Of a stretch of 64,000 nucleotides of DNA, positions 43,641 to 55,100 are shown one piece after another. The notes beneath the pieces are model-generated. The model was not told where the DNA came from, made no database searches, and worked only from the letters and a program-made list of their open reading frames with translations. The stretch covers positions 53,166,957-53,230,956 of the forward strand of contig OV884059.1 in NCBI GenBank assembly GCA_930367215.1, written 5' to 3'. The stretch comes from Pollenia angustigena. Its lineage: Eukaryota > Arthropoda > Insecta > Diptera > Polleniidae. The stretch's first letter is position 1. Each line of letters opens with the position of its first letter. A program made the translations under genes and the position numbers.

Positions 43641-46600
43641 TTAAGTTATTGATACTTCAAATTCTTGAGTTGGAATATGTTGGCGTACTGCTGGACTTGG
43701 GGGTTGTTGAGCTGCTTTAATTCCTTTACAACGTGCCTTTTTCCAGGCAACCTTCACACTGATTATGATTGCGATGACGAGGGCGACATAGGCAATGGTC
43801 CCGTGGTGGTATTGTATGCTTTTGATTTGTGATGGAAACTCGGCAGATACCATTCGATGTAATTTGCTCTGTATGTCGGAGATGTTTTTAATTTGGTCAG
43901 CATAGGCTTTGGTGTGAATTCTTTCAAATTGTACCTCATCTGGGTAGCTGATGTCAGTGCTATTGCTCATTACAGTGTAAGATGTATGAAGAGATGTGAA
44001 AACAGTTTGATGACCTTTGATGATGATTGAGTTGAATTTGAGTGTGCAGTCTGGTGATATTTTTAGGACACCAGATCCTTTTAAGGTGAGCTGTGATTTT
44101 TCTTGCCCACATACGGCGCTTATTCGGGAAGGCTGCTGCATTGTGTATAGCCATTGATTGTTATATTCCAACTGTGTAAGTGACGTATTGTCAGTAACAG
44201 GAACAATGTAACAACCTCTTTGCGTGTTGTAGTTGAGAAGTGAAAGTTCGCATAGGCATTTGTCAGCGTTTGCGTTGAATGTTGATTGCATGTGTTGGCA
44301 CAAAAGTTCATCTTCTCTAATTATTGCACATGTGTCCCGCTGTTTTTCTGTCATGATGAAGTACTGATCCCTGTGGGAATTTATAGCTAGGAAGTTGCCG
44401 CATGGCCTTATAGCGAGCATTGTGCCATTTGTCAGAACCGGAATTGGGTGTGGTTTCAGAAGCTCGAATGGTTCAGGATCAGCTAACGGAATAGATATAT
44501 GAAAGATGACGTGGTCTTTTGTTACGCCTCCTCTTACACTCATAATTTTATACAGTTGTAGAATATTATCTCCGCCTACTGGTAGTTCTAGAGACGTTGG
44601 AAGATGATTCCTCACTTGCATAAGCTCGGCTTGAAGTTGGGACGGTGATAGAAGTGTTGGGCTGATTTTTCCATGGTGTGAATCTGTTAGTGCTGATAAG
44701 ATTTCTGACTGGATTCGATGTAACCTTGCTGATGTTAGAGAAAGTTGAACAGATCGCGACATAAAAATCCGAAAAAGTCTTGCTTGATACTGTTCTTTTT
44801 CATTGTCGTGTAGTCTGGATGTAATTTCTGTTAATTGGTTTTCTACGCTGTTGAACCTTTGTTTTATATTCTCTTCATCTTGTTTAAGTACGTTTAGAGT
44901 TGCGTCGACAATTGATGTTTGATTGCTGAGGAGTTGTTTCAGATGGTTTTCATTTGCGTTTACTGCGCTGATGGTGTTTGACATTTGTTCAGCATAATCT
45001 GAATCTAAAATTCCGAACAGTGAATTAGCAATGTTACCAACAGCGTTTATAGCGCCACGTTTAACTCTTCTTTTTAGCAAAAGATTATTGTTATTAAGAC
45101 TTGCTATGCTGAAGTCTACTGCTTGGAGAACGCTCGAGCAAGTTGTCCTTTGAACTAGCAGGTCGCATAAGTGGTGCAATGCCGTTGATTCGTTCATGAA
45201 GCTGGATATTTCCTGCCAATATGGGCGTAAGTTATAGTAGGAAATAATGTTCCATTCTGATCGCGATACTCGGATGTTGCTGATACCTTCAAAGTACAAG
45301 CCGATGTTGGGTTCAAATTGGGTTATTTCAATTTTATCTGTGGACACGAGTGGGAGTTGTGGGGATAGTTTTATTTGCCCAATTGCGAGCAGTTGGTGGT
45401 AATGCTCTGCACCTAGCAATATGTCGATTTTATTTGATCGATTGAACGCTGGGTCAGCTAACATCAGGTTTTTTGGTAGCGGCCATTCATTAATGTCGAT
45501 AAATTGTGATGGTTGTGGTGCGATGATTCGAGGCAAGACGAGTGCCTCCAGGCGCGTTGAAAACCCGTTAATTCGAGACTGCAGGGCAACATTGACTCGG
45601 TGTTGTGTTTTGGTGTTGGAATCACCAATTCCGTTGATGTTTACTGATGACGTATGTTTAGCGATGTTTAGTCGTTTTACCAGGCGTTCGGTGATCAAAT
45701 TTACTTGTGACCCAGAGTCAAGTAAGGCGCGACATTCCATCTCCATTGTCTCAGTTTTGATTTTTACTAGAGCTGTGCTGAGAAGAACGTACGAATTGGA
45801 TAGTTGACCGTTTGCTGCCGCCAGTGACGATGCTTCTGGAGAGCTGGTTGGTTCTTCACTGATGTTGGGTTTAATTATTTCAGGTGGAGTAGTCACGGCT
45901 GATGATGTCGTCTGCGATGTCCTTCCACTAGGTGATTCTTGTTTTGTTGATTGAGTGTTGTTCTCCAGATGAAGTAGCGAGTTGTGCTTTTTCTTGCACG
46001 TTAAGCACAGTCCTGATTTGCAAGTTTTTGCTGTGTGTCCTGATTTTAGGCAATTGACGCAAAGGTTCTGGTTCCGAACGAAACTCAGGCGGTTGGGTGT
46101 TGATAGTTGTTGAAACTTCTGACACCGATACAGTGGGTGAGAGCCGCTTTTGCAAAGTGGGCACGCGATCTCTGTTTGCTTTGCTGATGTAGCAGAAACG
46201 TATACCTTTGATGATTTTTCCTTCTGGGTTATAGCTTCCAAGGACTGGAAGCGGTTTTCCAGAAAGTTTAAAAGGTCTTTGATTTTTTGTAAATCTATTG
46301 GATTACTGATGGTCCTCTCATACAGGACAAGAGTGCCACGATCCAATTTTTTGACCAGTATGTGAAACAACATGGGGTCCCACGATGTTGTATCGATCCC
46401 GATGTTGTTAAGTGCATGTAGACATTCTTGTGTCGTATCATGCAAAGTCTTGATGGCAGCAGCTGACGGGCCAGCATTCGGTTGATCTAAAAGCTGTTGA
46501 ATTAGCGTGGTTACAAGAACCCGTTGATTATTGTATCGGTCTTGCAATAGATTCCAGGCGGTTCTGTAGTTTTCGGCAGTAGCTGAAAGATGGCTTATTA

Positions 46601-47429
46601 ACCTTTCAGCTTCGCCCCCCAAGTTTGATTTCAGGTACCACATCTTTTGTGCCGCAGGAATATGTTGGTTGTCTACTAGTTGTGTAAACAAGTCGTAAAA
46701 GGCCCTCCATTTTAAATAATCCCCATTAAATTTTGGGATTGTGACTTTTGGCAGTGGCAAAACATTGTGTTGCATAGGTCCCAAACCTTGCTCCGGAGTG
46801 CGTGAAGATAGCTTGAAATTTTCAATGACCATTTTCTCCAGATCTTCATAGGAATCCATGTCATATCCTTCCTTCAGTGGATCAGTGCTGGATTCCCAAA
46901 TTAAAAAATGTAGTTCTTGTATTTCGTCCCACAGTTTTTCTTTTAGCTTCATGTTGGTTGCTGTGGGGTCCGTGGCGAGTAGCCGTTTGAGGGACGTCAT
47001 CATGACATTTTGCCTTCTCATTGTAGAATTTGTTGAGGTGAGAGTAACAGGTTTTTTAATAGGAACTGTGGGCTCCCTATTGGTGTTTTGTTGAAAGGGA
47101 TCAAGTGTTGGCGTTCTCAATGTTGCATCCATGGCTGATTCAAATACTTCCCGGTATTTGATGACGAGTTCCTCAATTTTTTGGTAGTAATTTTCGGTAA
47201 AATATTTATGGTCTAACTGGGGCTTCTCCAGACATCGTATTTTGTTATCAGTGAGCTCGAATTCGGTCCAAGCAGCGTCTAGCCTTTTAATCCTTTCTTC
47301 AAAATAGTGGACTGTCTTTCTGGACGCTGAATCCTTTTTAAAATTCCGAATAATGGATTCTATAAGCTCTCCTGCTGCTCGCTGGGAAGTTGTTAGTTGT
47401 TCCATTGGGGTGATCTCGCCTGTAGCCAT
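43641..47429 (-). CDS. Gag-protease-envelope fusion polyprotein
   Basis: The ATG at 47429 opens 1262 uninterrupted codons. Residues about 225-370 are a DUF1759 Gag/capsid region (PKFNGDYLKWRAFYDLF). Residues 424-489 hold zinc knuckles (CPLCKSGSH, CVNCLKSGHTAKTC, CLTCKKKHNSLLH). A retropepsin follows with ALLDSGSQVNLI (catalytic Asp at 571). At about residue 700 the sequence passes directly to an F-protein-like envelope ectodomain (GLYFEGISNIRVSRSEWNII). This has a furin-like site RVKR (788-791), a following fusion-peptide-like stretch and a transmembrane helix at about 1210-1230 with a basic cytoplasmic tail. No separate signal peptide is evident at the junction. Env of roo-type elements is related to baculovirus F proteins. 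What the fusion does is unknown. Confidence 0.88.
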   Translation of the reverse strand: MATGEITPMEQLTTSQRAAGELIESIIRNFKKDSASRKTVHYFEERIKRLDAAWTEFELTDNKIRCLEKPQLDHKYFTENYYQKIEELVIKYREVFESAMDATLRTPTLDPFQQNTNREPTVPIKKPVTLTSTNSTMRRQNVMMTSLKRLLATDPTATNMKLKEKLWDEIQELHFLIWESSTDPLKEGYDMDSYEDLEKMVIENFKLSSRTPEQGLGPMQHNVLPLPKVTIPKFNGDYLKWRAFYDLFTQLVDNQHIPAAQKMWYLKSNLGGEAERLISHLSATAENYRTAWNLLQDRYNNQRVLVTTLIQQLLDQPNAGPSAAAIKTLHDTTQECLHALNNIGIDTTSWDPMLFHILVKKLDRGTLVLYERTISNPIDLQKIKDLLNFLENRFQSLEAITQKEKSSKVYVSATSAKQTEIACPLCKSGSHPLYRCQKFQQLSTPNRLSFVRNQNLCVNCLKSGHTAKTCKSGLCLTCKKKHNSLLHLENNTQSTKQESPSGRTSQTTSSAVTTPPEIIKPNISEEPTSSPEASSLAAANGQLSNSYVLLSTALVKIKTETMEMECRALLDSGSQVNLITERLVKRLNIAKHTSSVNINGIGDSNTKTQHRVNVALQSRINGFSTRLEALVLPRIIAPQPSQFIDINEWPLPKNLMLADPAFNRSNKIDILLGAEHYHQLLAIGQIKLSPQLPLVSTDKIEITQFEPNIGLYFEGISNIRVSRSEWNIISYYNLRPYWQEISSFMNESTALHHLCDLLVQRTTCSSVLQAVDFSIASLNNNNLLLKRRVKRGAINAVGNIANSLFGILDSDYAEQMSNTISAVNANENHLKQLLSNQTSIVDATLNVLKQDEENIKQRFNSVENQLTEITSRLHDNEKEQYQARLFRIFMSRSVQLSLTSARLHRIQSEILSALTDSHHGKISPTLLSPSQLQAELMQVRNHLPTSLELPVGGDNILQLYKIMSVRGGVTKDHVIFHISIPLADPEPFELLKPHPIPVLTNGTMLAIRPCGNFLAINSHRDQYFIMTEKQRDTCAIIREDELLCQHMQSTFNANADKCLCELSLLNYNTQRGCYIVPVTDNTSLTQLEYNNQWLYTMQQPSRISAVCGQEKSQLTLKGSGVLKISPDCTLKFNSIIIKGHQTVFTSLHTSYTVMSNSTDISYPDEVQFERIHTKAYADQIKNISDIQSKLHRMVSAEFPSQIKSIQYHHGTIAYVALVIAIIISVKVAWKKARCKGIKAAQQPPSPAVRQHIPTQEFEVSIT

Positions 47430-47500
47430 TATGTTGCTTGCCCGTGATAATTGCGCCCTTTGAGGAATTTGCTTCTAGTGAAGCAGCTGATTATTAACCA

Positions 47501-47640
47501 CGTCTTCTTGAGCTGTCCTGCGGATTTTTTCCTTGACAGGAGCACGTCTTCTTGAGCTGTCCTGCGGATTTTTTCCTTGACAGGAGCACGTCTTCTTGAG
47601 CTGTCCTGCGGATTTTTTCCTTGACAGGAGCACGTCTTGT
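47501..47640 (-). repeat. 44-bp triplicate in leader of inner BEL element
   Basis: CGTCTTCTTGAGCTGTCCTG begins at 47501, 47545 and 47589, and a partial fourth copy starts at 47633, a strict 44-bp period. It lies between the primer site and the gag start, the usual place of packaging or translation signals. The unit contains the inverted words CTGTCCTG and TTGACAGGAG. Confidence 0.88.
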
Positions 47641-47698
47641 ATCCTATTGACTTTCAGGACCCTTACCACTGGTGGGGGGAATCTTGAATTTCAAAGGA

Positions 47699-47716
47699 AT
47701 CACGTCGGGGTCACCA
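47699..47716 (-). other. Primer binding site of inner BEL element
   Basis: On the minus strand TGGTGACCCCGACGTGAT starts two bases after the LTR. The TGG start complements a tRNA CCA end. The tRNA identity is not determined. Confidence 0.75.
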
Positions 47717-47718
47717 GA

Positions 47719-48503
47719 TGTTTAATTCAATAAATGAATTGGGTTAAACTGATTTGTTTAACCTTTGAATTGGGTTTTATTTACAAGGCTATGAGCCAAG
47801 TAACGTTAATAATATTGTCTAGGCAGTATCACCAAGACAATTCTACAGAGTAACACAAGCACTTGAAACTTGGTTACAGCGGAGTTATAGTAGAGAAACA
47901 ACTTGTCAAATAAATTGATTTATTATTTCTGATTTTATTAAAATAAAATTGATTCTTATATACTAATTAATTACTAAATACAAATAACAACAAAGCTTAT
48001 AAAATTGTAAATCAAAGAAATTCCAGAAAAAATGTGAAACCGCCGACGATGCAAAAATAAAATAAACTCAAACAGTAGTTCAAGGTTACTAAATGAAAAT
48101 ATTTAAATGAAATTGGAGTTCCTCAAACTTGGTAAAAAGTAAAAATACAGGCAAATTGCAATTAAACTAGAAGTTCAAGGCACGAGTTAAATTAAAATTG
48201 AAACTTTGCAGAAAATAAAAGAAAAATATGAGAATATTAATTTAAGATTGTTCACATAATTTCGGACAGGCACATGTACGTAAGTAAGTTTGTAGATTGG
48301 TACAAACGTACTTACAAACGTGTGAAAGAAATTCAAGTTAAATAAAAATTAAAACATTACAAAAAATAAAAGAAAAACATGAGACTGACAATTTAAGGTT
48401 GTTCACATAATTTCGTGCAGGCACATGTACGCAAGTATGTTTGTAGACTTGTACAAACATAGTTACGAATATGTGAAAGAAATTCTTTGTGAAGGTTTGA
48501 ACA
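47719..48503 (-). repeat. 5' LTR of inner BEL element
   Basis: 785 bp, nearly identical to the other LTR. Confidence 0.92.
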
Positions 48504-48910
48504 AACTCTGTCGTGGTTAGTTCGCTATTGGCTGCTGTAACTACCAGGTCATCCTTCAGCTCCTCAATCAACGCCTCAAAATATACATATTCATTTTCTC
48601 ATCCCTAAGTATATACCTTGTACATTTAAAAAATAAGTATTAAAATAAATACCTATGTAAGTACTGTGAATTTAAACCAGTGTAACCGTTTTTCACTACA
48701 TACATGAAGTCCCCAGGAATCCCCTCCTGCCATTATCTCTTTCTGTTGTATTAGCATACGAACACGCTCCCCTATAGGCTCTTCTGTCCCTCTTCCCAAG
48801 GCTATGTGGTCGTGATATAATAGTGTAAGCCTCTCTCATTCATTTGATCGCAAGTCAAATTCTGTTCTTTTCCTTTTAATCTTGGATAGCCCTCATCCCA
48901 GAATTAAACA
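48504..48910 (+). repeat. 5' LTR of outer BEL element, right part
   Basis: Begins with the second AACTC and continues the LTR to GAATTAAACA at 48910. Compared with 58259-58665 it shows three of the four LTR differences. Confidence 0.92.
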
Positions 48911-49136
48911 TGGTCCTTTCTTGCCATAAAGATTAAGAAAAAATAATAAATGGCCACCCTAAATATACAGTCCAAGCTCTCTCAGTAAAAGCTCAAAAAG
49001 CTTGTAAAATACAAACCACCAAAGGTTGCGCACAAGAATTTTTTAGTTTTTGTGCGTTGATAGCTAGAAGCAGTGATTTACGGGAGAAACATATGTAAAT
49101 AAAAAAAGTTTCAAGGAAAATTTGGAAAATCAAGAA

Positions 49137-49800
49137 GTTCCTAAAGTTTAATAAATACCCTTAAAATTTTAAATTTACCTACTTAGAACTAGTGAAAAGT
49201 GGCTAAAATTGTTTAAACTATAATTGGTTAAATACGTAAACTAAAATTTGCCTAAAACTAAAGCTAATCGAAAAGGTTCCTAAAGTTTAATAAATACCCT
49301 TGAAATGTTAAATTTACCTACTTAAACTAATGAAAAGTGACTTAATTTGTTAAAACACCTAATGTGGGGTAATAAAATTTGCCTAAAACTAAAGCTAATC
49401 GAAAAGGTTCCTAAAGATTGATAAATACCCTTGAAATGTTAAATTTACCTACTTAAAACTAATGAAAAGTGACTAAATTTGTTAAAACACTTAATGTGGG
49501 GTAATAAAATTTGCCTAAAACTAAAGCTAATCGAAAAGGTTCCTAATGTTAATTAAATACCCTTGTACATAATTCTAAATTTACCTACTTAAAACTAGTG
49601 AAAAGTGGCTAAAATTGTTAAAACTGTAATTGTTAAAATACCTAAACTAAAATTTGCCTAAACCTAAAAAGAAGGAAAAAGTTTTTTAAAGTTTTGGTAA
49701 ATAATCTTAAAACTCTTAGTAAATTAACCTACTAAAAACTAAGGAAAAGTGGCTAATTGGATGAAATTACCTGATGTGAAGTAATAAAATTGGCTAAAAG
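49137..49800 (+). repeat. Leader tandem array 1 (~120-130 bp unit)
   Basis: About five diverged copies of a unit with GGTTCCTAAAGTTTAATAAA, AAATTTACCTACTTAAAACTA and AATTTGCCTAAAACTAAAGC. Confidence 0.8.
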
Positions 49801-50339
49801 TTTAGTTTTGTTGGTATTACATACATACATACATATGGACATAAATAAAAAAGGCGCTTGGATCTAAAAGGAATTGAATTACAAAAAATTTCTAGACGGG
49901 GTAAAATACCTACATACAGAGGTACAAAGTTAAAACACAAAAAAAAAGGAAAACCGTGAGTACATTGAAATTTTTAAAAGAAACTACATATGTACATACA
50001 TACATACCTACACATACCCATCCATCCATATATGATACACACATCACAGTGTTAGAAAAATAAAGTTGCTTAAAACCAGAAGTTGAGGCAAAAACGTAGC
50101 AACAAAATACAAGTGGAAAATTTACCGCAATCGTATTGCAATTTGTTGTTGCTGAAAAAACCACCACTTTTATGGTTAGAGAAAAAAAACGATCTCTTAA
50201 GATAGTTTGGAAGCAGCGAAACTTTTTTCTTATTTTGTGGAGATAAGAGAATTGTATGTTGTACATAGGCCGAAAGTGTTTCTCTTCATTTACAAAGATT
50301 AAACGAAAGCTTTTTTATGTGAGAAAATTATTTTAAGTC

Positions 50340-52020
50340 TAATTTCGAAAGATCCCAGCGAGTTTTTTAAATACACACTTAAAAAGAACCCGATGGAAAA
50401 ATATAATATTTTTAAATCTAGTATCGTGAATCCCAGCGAACAAAAGATTTAAATAAAAGACTCACCCAGCCCGTGAATATTTTATTTAATTAACTAATAA
50501 AAAATTTTCTCTAATAAAATATTTAAATCTAGTTTCGCGAATCCCAGCGAACAAAAGATTTAAATAAAGAATTACACAGCCCGTAAATATTTTATTTAAT
50601 TTACTAATAACAAAATTTTTCTCTAATAAAATATTTAAATCTAGTTTCGCGAATCCCAGCGAACAAAAGATTTAAGTAAAGACTCACACAGCCCGTGAAT
50701 ATTTTATTTAATTAACTAATAAAAAATTTTCTCTAATAAAATATTTAAATCTAGTTTCGCGAATCCCAGCGAACAAAAGATTTAAATAAAGAATCACACA
50801 GCCCGTAAATATTTTATTTAATTTACTAATAACAAAATTTTTCTCTAATAAAATATTTAAATCTAGTTTCGCGAATCCCAGCGAACAAAAGATTTAAGTA
50901 AAGACTCACACAGCCCGTGAATATTTATTTAATTTACTAATAAAAAAATTTCTCTAATAAAATATTTAAATCTAGTTTCGCGAATCCCAGCGAACAAAAG
51001 ATTTAAATAAAGAATCACACAGCCCGTAAATATTTTATTTAATTTACTAATAACAAAATTTTTCTCTAATAAAATATTTAAATCTAGTTTCGCGAATCCC
51101 AGCGAACAAAAGATTTAAGTAAAGACTCACACAGCCCGTGAATATTTATTTAATTTACTAATAAAAAATTTTCTCTAATAAAATATTTAAATCTAGTTTC
51201 GCGAATCCCAGCGAACAAAAGATTTAAGTAAACACTCACACATCCCGTGAATATTTTAATTAATTAAAAGAAAATTTCTCGAATAAAATATTTAAATCTA
51301 ATTTCGCAAATCCCAGCGAACAAAAGATTTAAAAAACCAAAATTACCCGTGATTTTTAGTTAATTCACTAGTTAAAGTTTTCTTCAAGTCTAATTTCGCA
51401 GATCCCAGCGAACAAAAGATTTAAGAAAACATTCACGAATCTCGTGTATATTTAATTAAATTAACATTAAAGGTTTATAAAATAAACATAGTTTAAAGCT
51501 GTTTTCGCAGATCCTAATTTTTTTTATTGGCTTTATAAATATTGAGAATTTTATTTACGAATAAAATAATAAATCTAAGTTTGCAAATGCCAGCGAACCA
51601 AATATTTAATAAACACAAAATTATTTTAAATTATCATTTAATTATTTAAATACACACTTAATAAAATCTCTGCTCTTTCCCATTATTCTATAAAAAATTA
51701 TTTTAATCTGATTTCGCAAATCCCGGCGAACAAAGAGGTTTAAATAAAAACATAAAAGAAGTCTTAGCTCTTTCTCATTATTTGATTAAGTTGTTTAAAT
51801 CTTATTTCGCGAATCCCAGCGAACAAAGAGGTTTAAATAAACACTTAAAGGAAATCCCTGTTTTTCCATTTATTTGACAAAGTTATTTAATCTGATTGCG
51901 CAAATCCCAGCGAAAGAAGTTTAAATATACACAAATCTCTGTTGTGTTCCATTTATTTGAAACTGATTCAAATCTGATTTCGCGAATCCCAGCGAACAAA
52001 GAGGTTTAAAATCTTAGCTT
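50340..52020 (+). repeat. Leader tandem array 2 (~110 bp unit with hairpin)
   Basis: About 14 copies, best conserved from 50460 to 51240. Each copy carries TTTCGCGAATCCCAGCGAAC, in which TTCGC and GCGAA can form a 5-bp stem around an 8-nt loop. ATTTAAAT-type sequence and ACACAGCCCGT(G/A)AATATT follow. Later copies degrade but keep the AATCCCAGCGAA core. Confidence 0.88.
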
Positions 52021-52176
52021 TTTCCCATTTATTTAAGAATAGAGATTAGCACAAGGACCTTTGGGACAATTGTGTTTTAGCGTATTTTTCGATAGTTAAC
52101 CGACCACTCGTGCCCCGTAAGCGATTTATTACTAAGACTCAAAATTGTGAAAACTAGAGCTCAGAGAATTTCGAAG

Positions 52177-55100
52177 ATGGCGGAAGAGTTTATTTTTGAT
52201 TCAGATGATTTGATCACTTTTTGTTCGGAGTTCGACGATATTCCATTGGGGGATATGACTGACTCATTTCTAGAGGTTAACCTCCAAGATCTTAACGATC
52301 GGTGGACTAACTTGCAAAGATCGTATAGAGCGCTCTGCACGGATAAGGAGGCAGAGGTACAAAAAGAATTTTTCGAGTCCGTTCGGGCAAAGCACTCCGC
52401 CTGTACACGAGCATTTCACAAGTGTAAAGCGAAGATACTTGATATACGGAAATCGTTCGTGATAAATATGCCCAACAATAATTTTCAGCCCTTTGTAAAC
52501 GAAGATAGCTTTGCACACGTTAAAGTTCCTCCCTGTGATACGGACATCTTCTATGGAGGCTATGAGGAGTGGCCGTCCTTCCGCGATATGTTCACTGCCG
52601 TGTATGTAGATAATCCCAAAATCCCTCCGGTACAGAAACTGTACCACCTTAGATTGAAAGTTCAAGGGCAGGCAGGAAGTTTAATAAGAAAATATAAGTT
52701 GTGTGCGGAAAATTTCTCCCTGGCGTGGGATACATTAAGAGATAGGAACGAGAATCAGAGGATTCTAGTAGAAAATCAGATTAAGATTCTTCTTAATCTG
52801 CCCTCTATAACGGGTGAAAGTAGTAAATCTCTGCAAACTCTTCAAATGACCATCAATGACTGTCTGTCCGCGATAAAGGCCCAGGACGTTGCGATTGAGG
52901 AATGGGACCCGTTTATAGTTGTTTTATGCTCTAGCAAGCTTCCCGTGGAAACTCTTTCCTTGTGGGAGCAATCGCTTGAGTAACATAGAAAGTTGGTCAA
53001 GTGGGGAAAAATGGATAGGTTCCTTTCTCATAGATGTGAAGTTGTTGAACGTTTAGAGTCCCGTAAACAAGAGTCCCAAGGTGTCGCTCAAAAGAAGCAG
53101 ACAAACTATTTACCAAACCCTACTAGATCTGAGCCTTCCCAATTTCCATGCAAGGTCTGTGGGGCTGGTCATCCCCTGAAAAATTGCTCCCAGTTCTTAA
53201 GTTTTGATCCCAAGGCCAGAAATCAGGTCGTTTCAAATAACAAGATATGCATCAACTGTTTAGCATACAGTCACCTGCGAAAGGACTGCCCGAGCAAGTA
53301 CTCATGCTCTCAATGTCAAAAGAATCATCATTCTCTTTTACATTTTCCTAAGCCTTTGGTGAACAACCAAAACTCTATACCCATCGACACTAATCCGAGT
53401 ACCTCGGCACAAACCAGGGCGAACACTTCTCGATCGGCGGCCGCTCACGTCGTGCAGATCCCTGACAGATCATGTGGGGAAAATGGCTTGCTTCCCACTG
53501 CAATGGTCCGAATAAGGCACCAAGGGGAAAACTTTAAAGCTCGTGCTTTTCTGGATCAGGGATCAGAACGGACATTTATTTCAAAAAGGCTTCAACAGCA
53601 ATTAATGCTGCCGACAGAGAGAAGATGCTTTCAAATACATGGAATAGGCGGCGAGGTGGTAGGGAATTCCAACTCTTTGTGCAGATTAACCCTATATTCG
53701 GTTAAACACAACCGTTTGGTTTCTGTAGAGGCAATTGTTGTTCCAAAAATAACCCGCATGTTGCCTAAATATTCTATATCGAAGTCTGATATACCCTTGT
53801 CAGAGCTAGATAATCTTGATCTCGCTGACCCAGATTTTTGTGTACCCAGTCACGTCGACTTGCTCATTGGAAGTAATTTTCTTCCTCGAATTCTTCTCGA
53901 AGGACTCAAAACTGTTGCCCAGTCTCTAATGGCACAGGAGACAATCTTTGGTTGGTTTGTTAGTGGTCCGGTTGGCATAGAAACATGCCGTTCGTTCTCA
54001 ATTGAGGCGAGTGAAATTTCAAGAGACCCAATTAGTGAGCAACTTAGAAAATTTTGGGAGGAGGAAGAAGTCCCGTCCCAACGTCCTATTTCGAAAGAAG
54101 AAGAATTTTGTGAGGCAGTGTATAAGCAAACCACGTTCCGAAATAGCGAGGGTCGGTATGTAGTGAAGCTGCCTTTTAAGTCGGAGTTTTCCCAAGGTCT
54201 ACGTCTAGGCTCTTCCCGACCTGCAGCAATCCCTGATATATCCCTGAACCACATGGAACCGACTGTCTCGTTCGAAAACATATCTATAGGCGGCTATAAT
54301 TCCTTTTATTTGCCGCATCACGCAGTTCTTAAGCCCGAGAGTCGTAGCACTAAGGTCAGAGTAGTGTTCAACGCTTCCAAAAGAACAAGTTCAGGATTGT
54401 CTCTCAATGATGTACTTCACGTAGGTCCTACCTTACAAGCTGACTTAATGACCTTAGTCCTGAATTGGCGACTGTACAAATATGTCTTCAACGGTGATAT
54501 TGAGAAAATGTATCGTCAAATTCTCGTTCATGAGGATGACATACAGTTTCAGCAAATTCTCTTTCGCCAAAACCCAAAATCTCCCATACAAGATTTCGCC
54601 TTGAAAACCGTTACATTCGGAGTCAATTGCGCTCCATATTTGGCTATCAGAACCCTAATTCAATTGGCTCACGACTCTGAAAATATTTTCCCAAAAGCAA
54701 GCTGTATTCTCAACCATGAGGCGTATGTGGATGATATCTTATCTGGTGCACATAGTGTAGATTCCGCGGTTGATTCTTTGTCTCAGGTTATTAGCTCTTT
54801 AAAATCCGCGGGGTTTGCATTGAAAAAGATCACGTCTAATAGCCCAAAGATTCTAGCGTCAGTCCCAAACGATGATATTTTAGATTCAGAGTTTCTCAAG
54901 CTCAGAGAGGCAAGCACCACAAAGACTCTTGGCATTCAATGGAATGCATTAACGGATAAATTTTCTTACACTATTGATCCCATTAGTCCAAGTGACTCAA
55001 TTACGAAAAGACAAATTCTGTCTAATGTGGCCAAACTTATCGACCCCGCTGGTTGGATATCGCCAATTGTCATTCAAGCTAAAATCCTTCTGCAACAGCT

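Larger units (their letters stand above)
42779..48503 (-). mobile_element. Inner BEL/roo-like element: Gag-PR-Env, no pol
   Basis: 785-bp LTRs (42779-43563 and 47719-48503), TGTTTAATTC...GTTTGAACA, are flanked by AACTC (42774-42778 and 48504-48508). Only one difference is seen between the LTRs, so insertion is very recent. The minus-strand primer site TGGTGACCCCGACGTGAT lies 2 bp from the 5' LTR. The purine tract ACGGCGGGGTGTA adjoins the 3' LTR. One open frame of 1262 codons covers Gag, protease and an envelope-like protein. RT, RNase H and integrase are wholly absent, so the element must rely on a related full-length copy. Confidence 0.93.
48911..52176 (+). other. 3.2-kb leader of outer BEL element
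   Basis: Primer site at 48911, then AT-rich non-coding DNA dominated by two tandem arrays (49137-49800 and 50340-52020). It ends at the gag ATG (52177). Short TACATA microsatellites occur near 49815 and 49990. No supported ORF. Confidence 0.75.

Noticed and set aside
45421..45807. 128-codon plus-strand ORF inside the inner BEL element
   Set aside because: Antisense shadow of the Gag-protease-Env frame.
50340..52020. CRISPR-like array of regular repeats
   Set aside because: The units are ~110 bp, diverge gradually and have no unique spacers. This is a eukaryotic retrotransposon leader minisatellite.
53850..54281. 143-codon minus-strand ORF
   Set aside because: Antisense shadow of the BEL pol frame between protease and RT.
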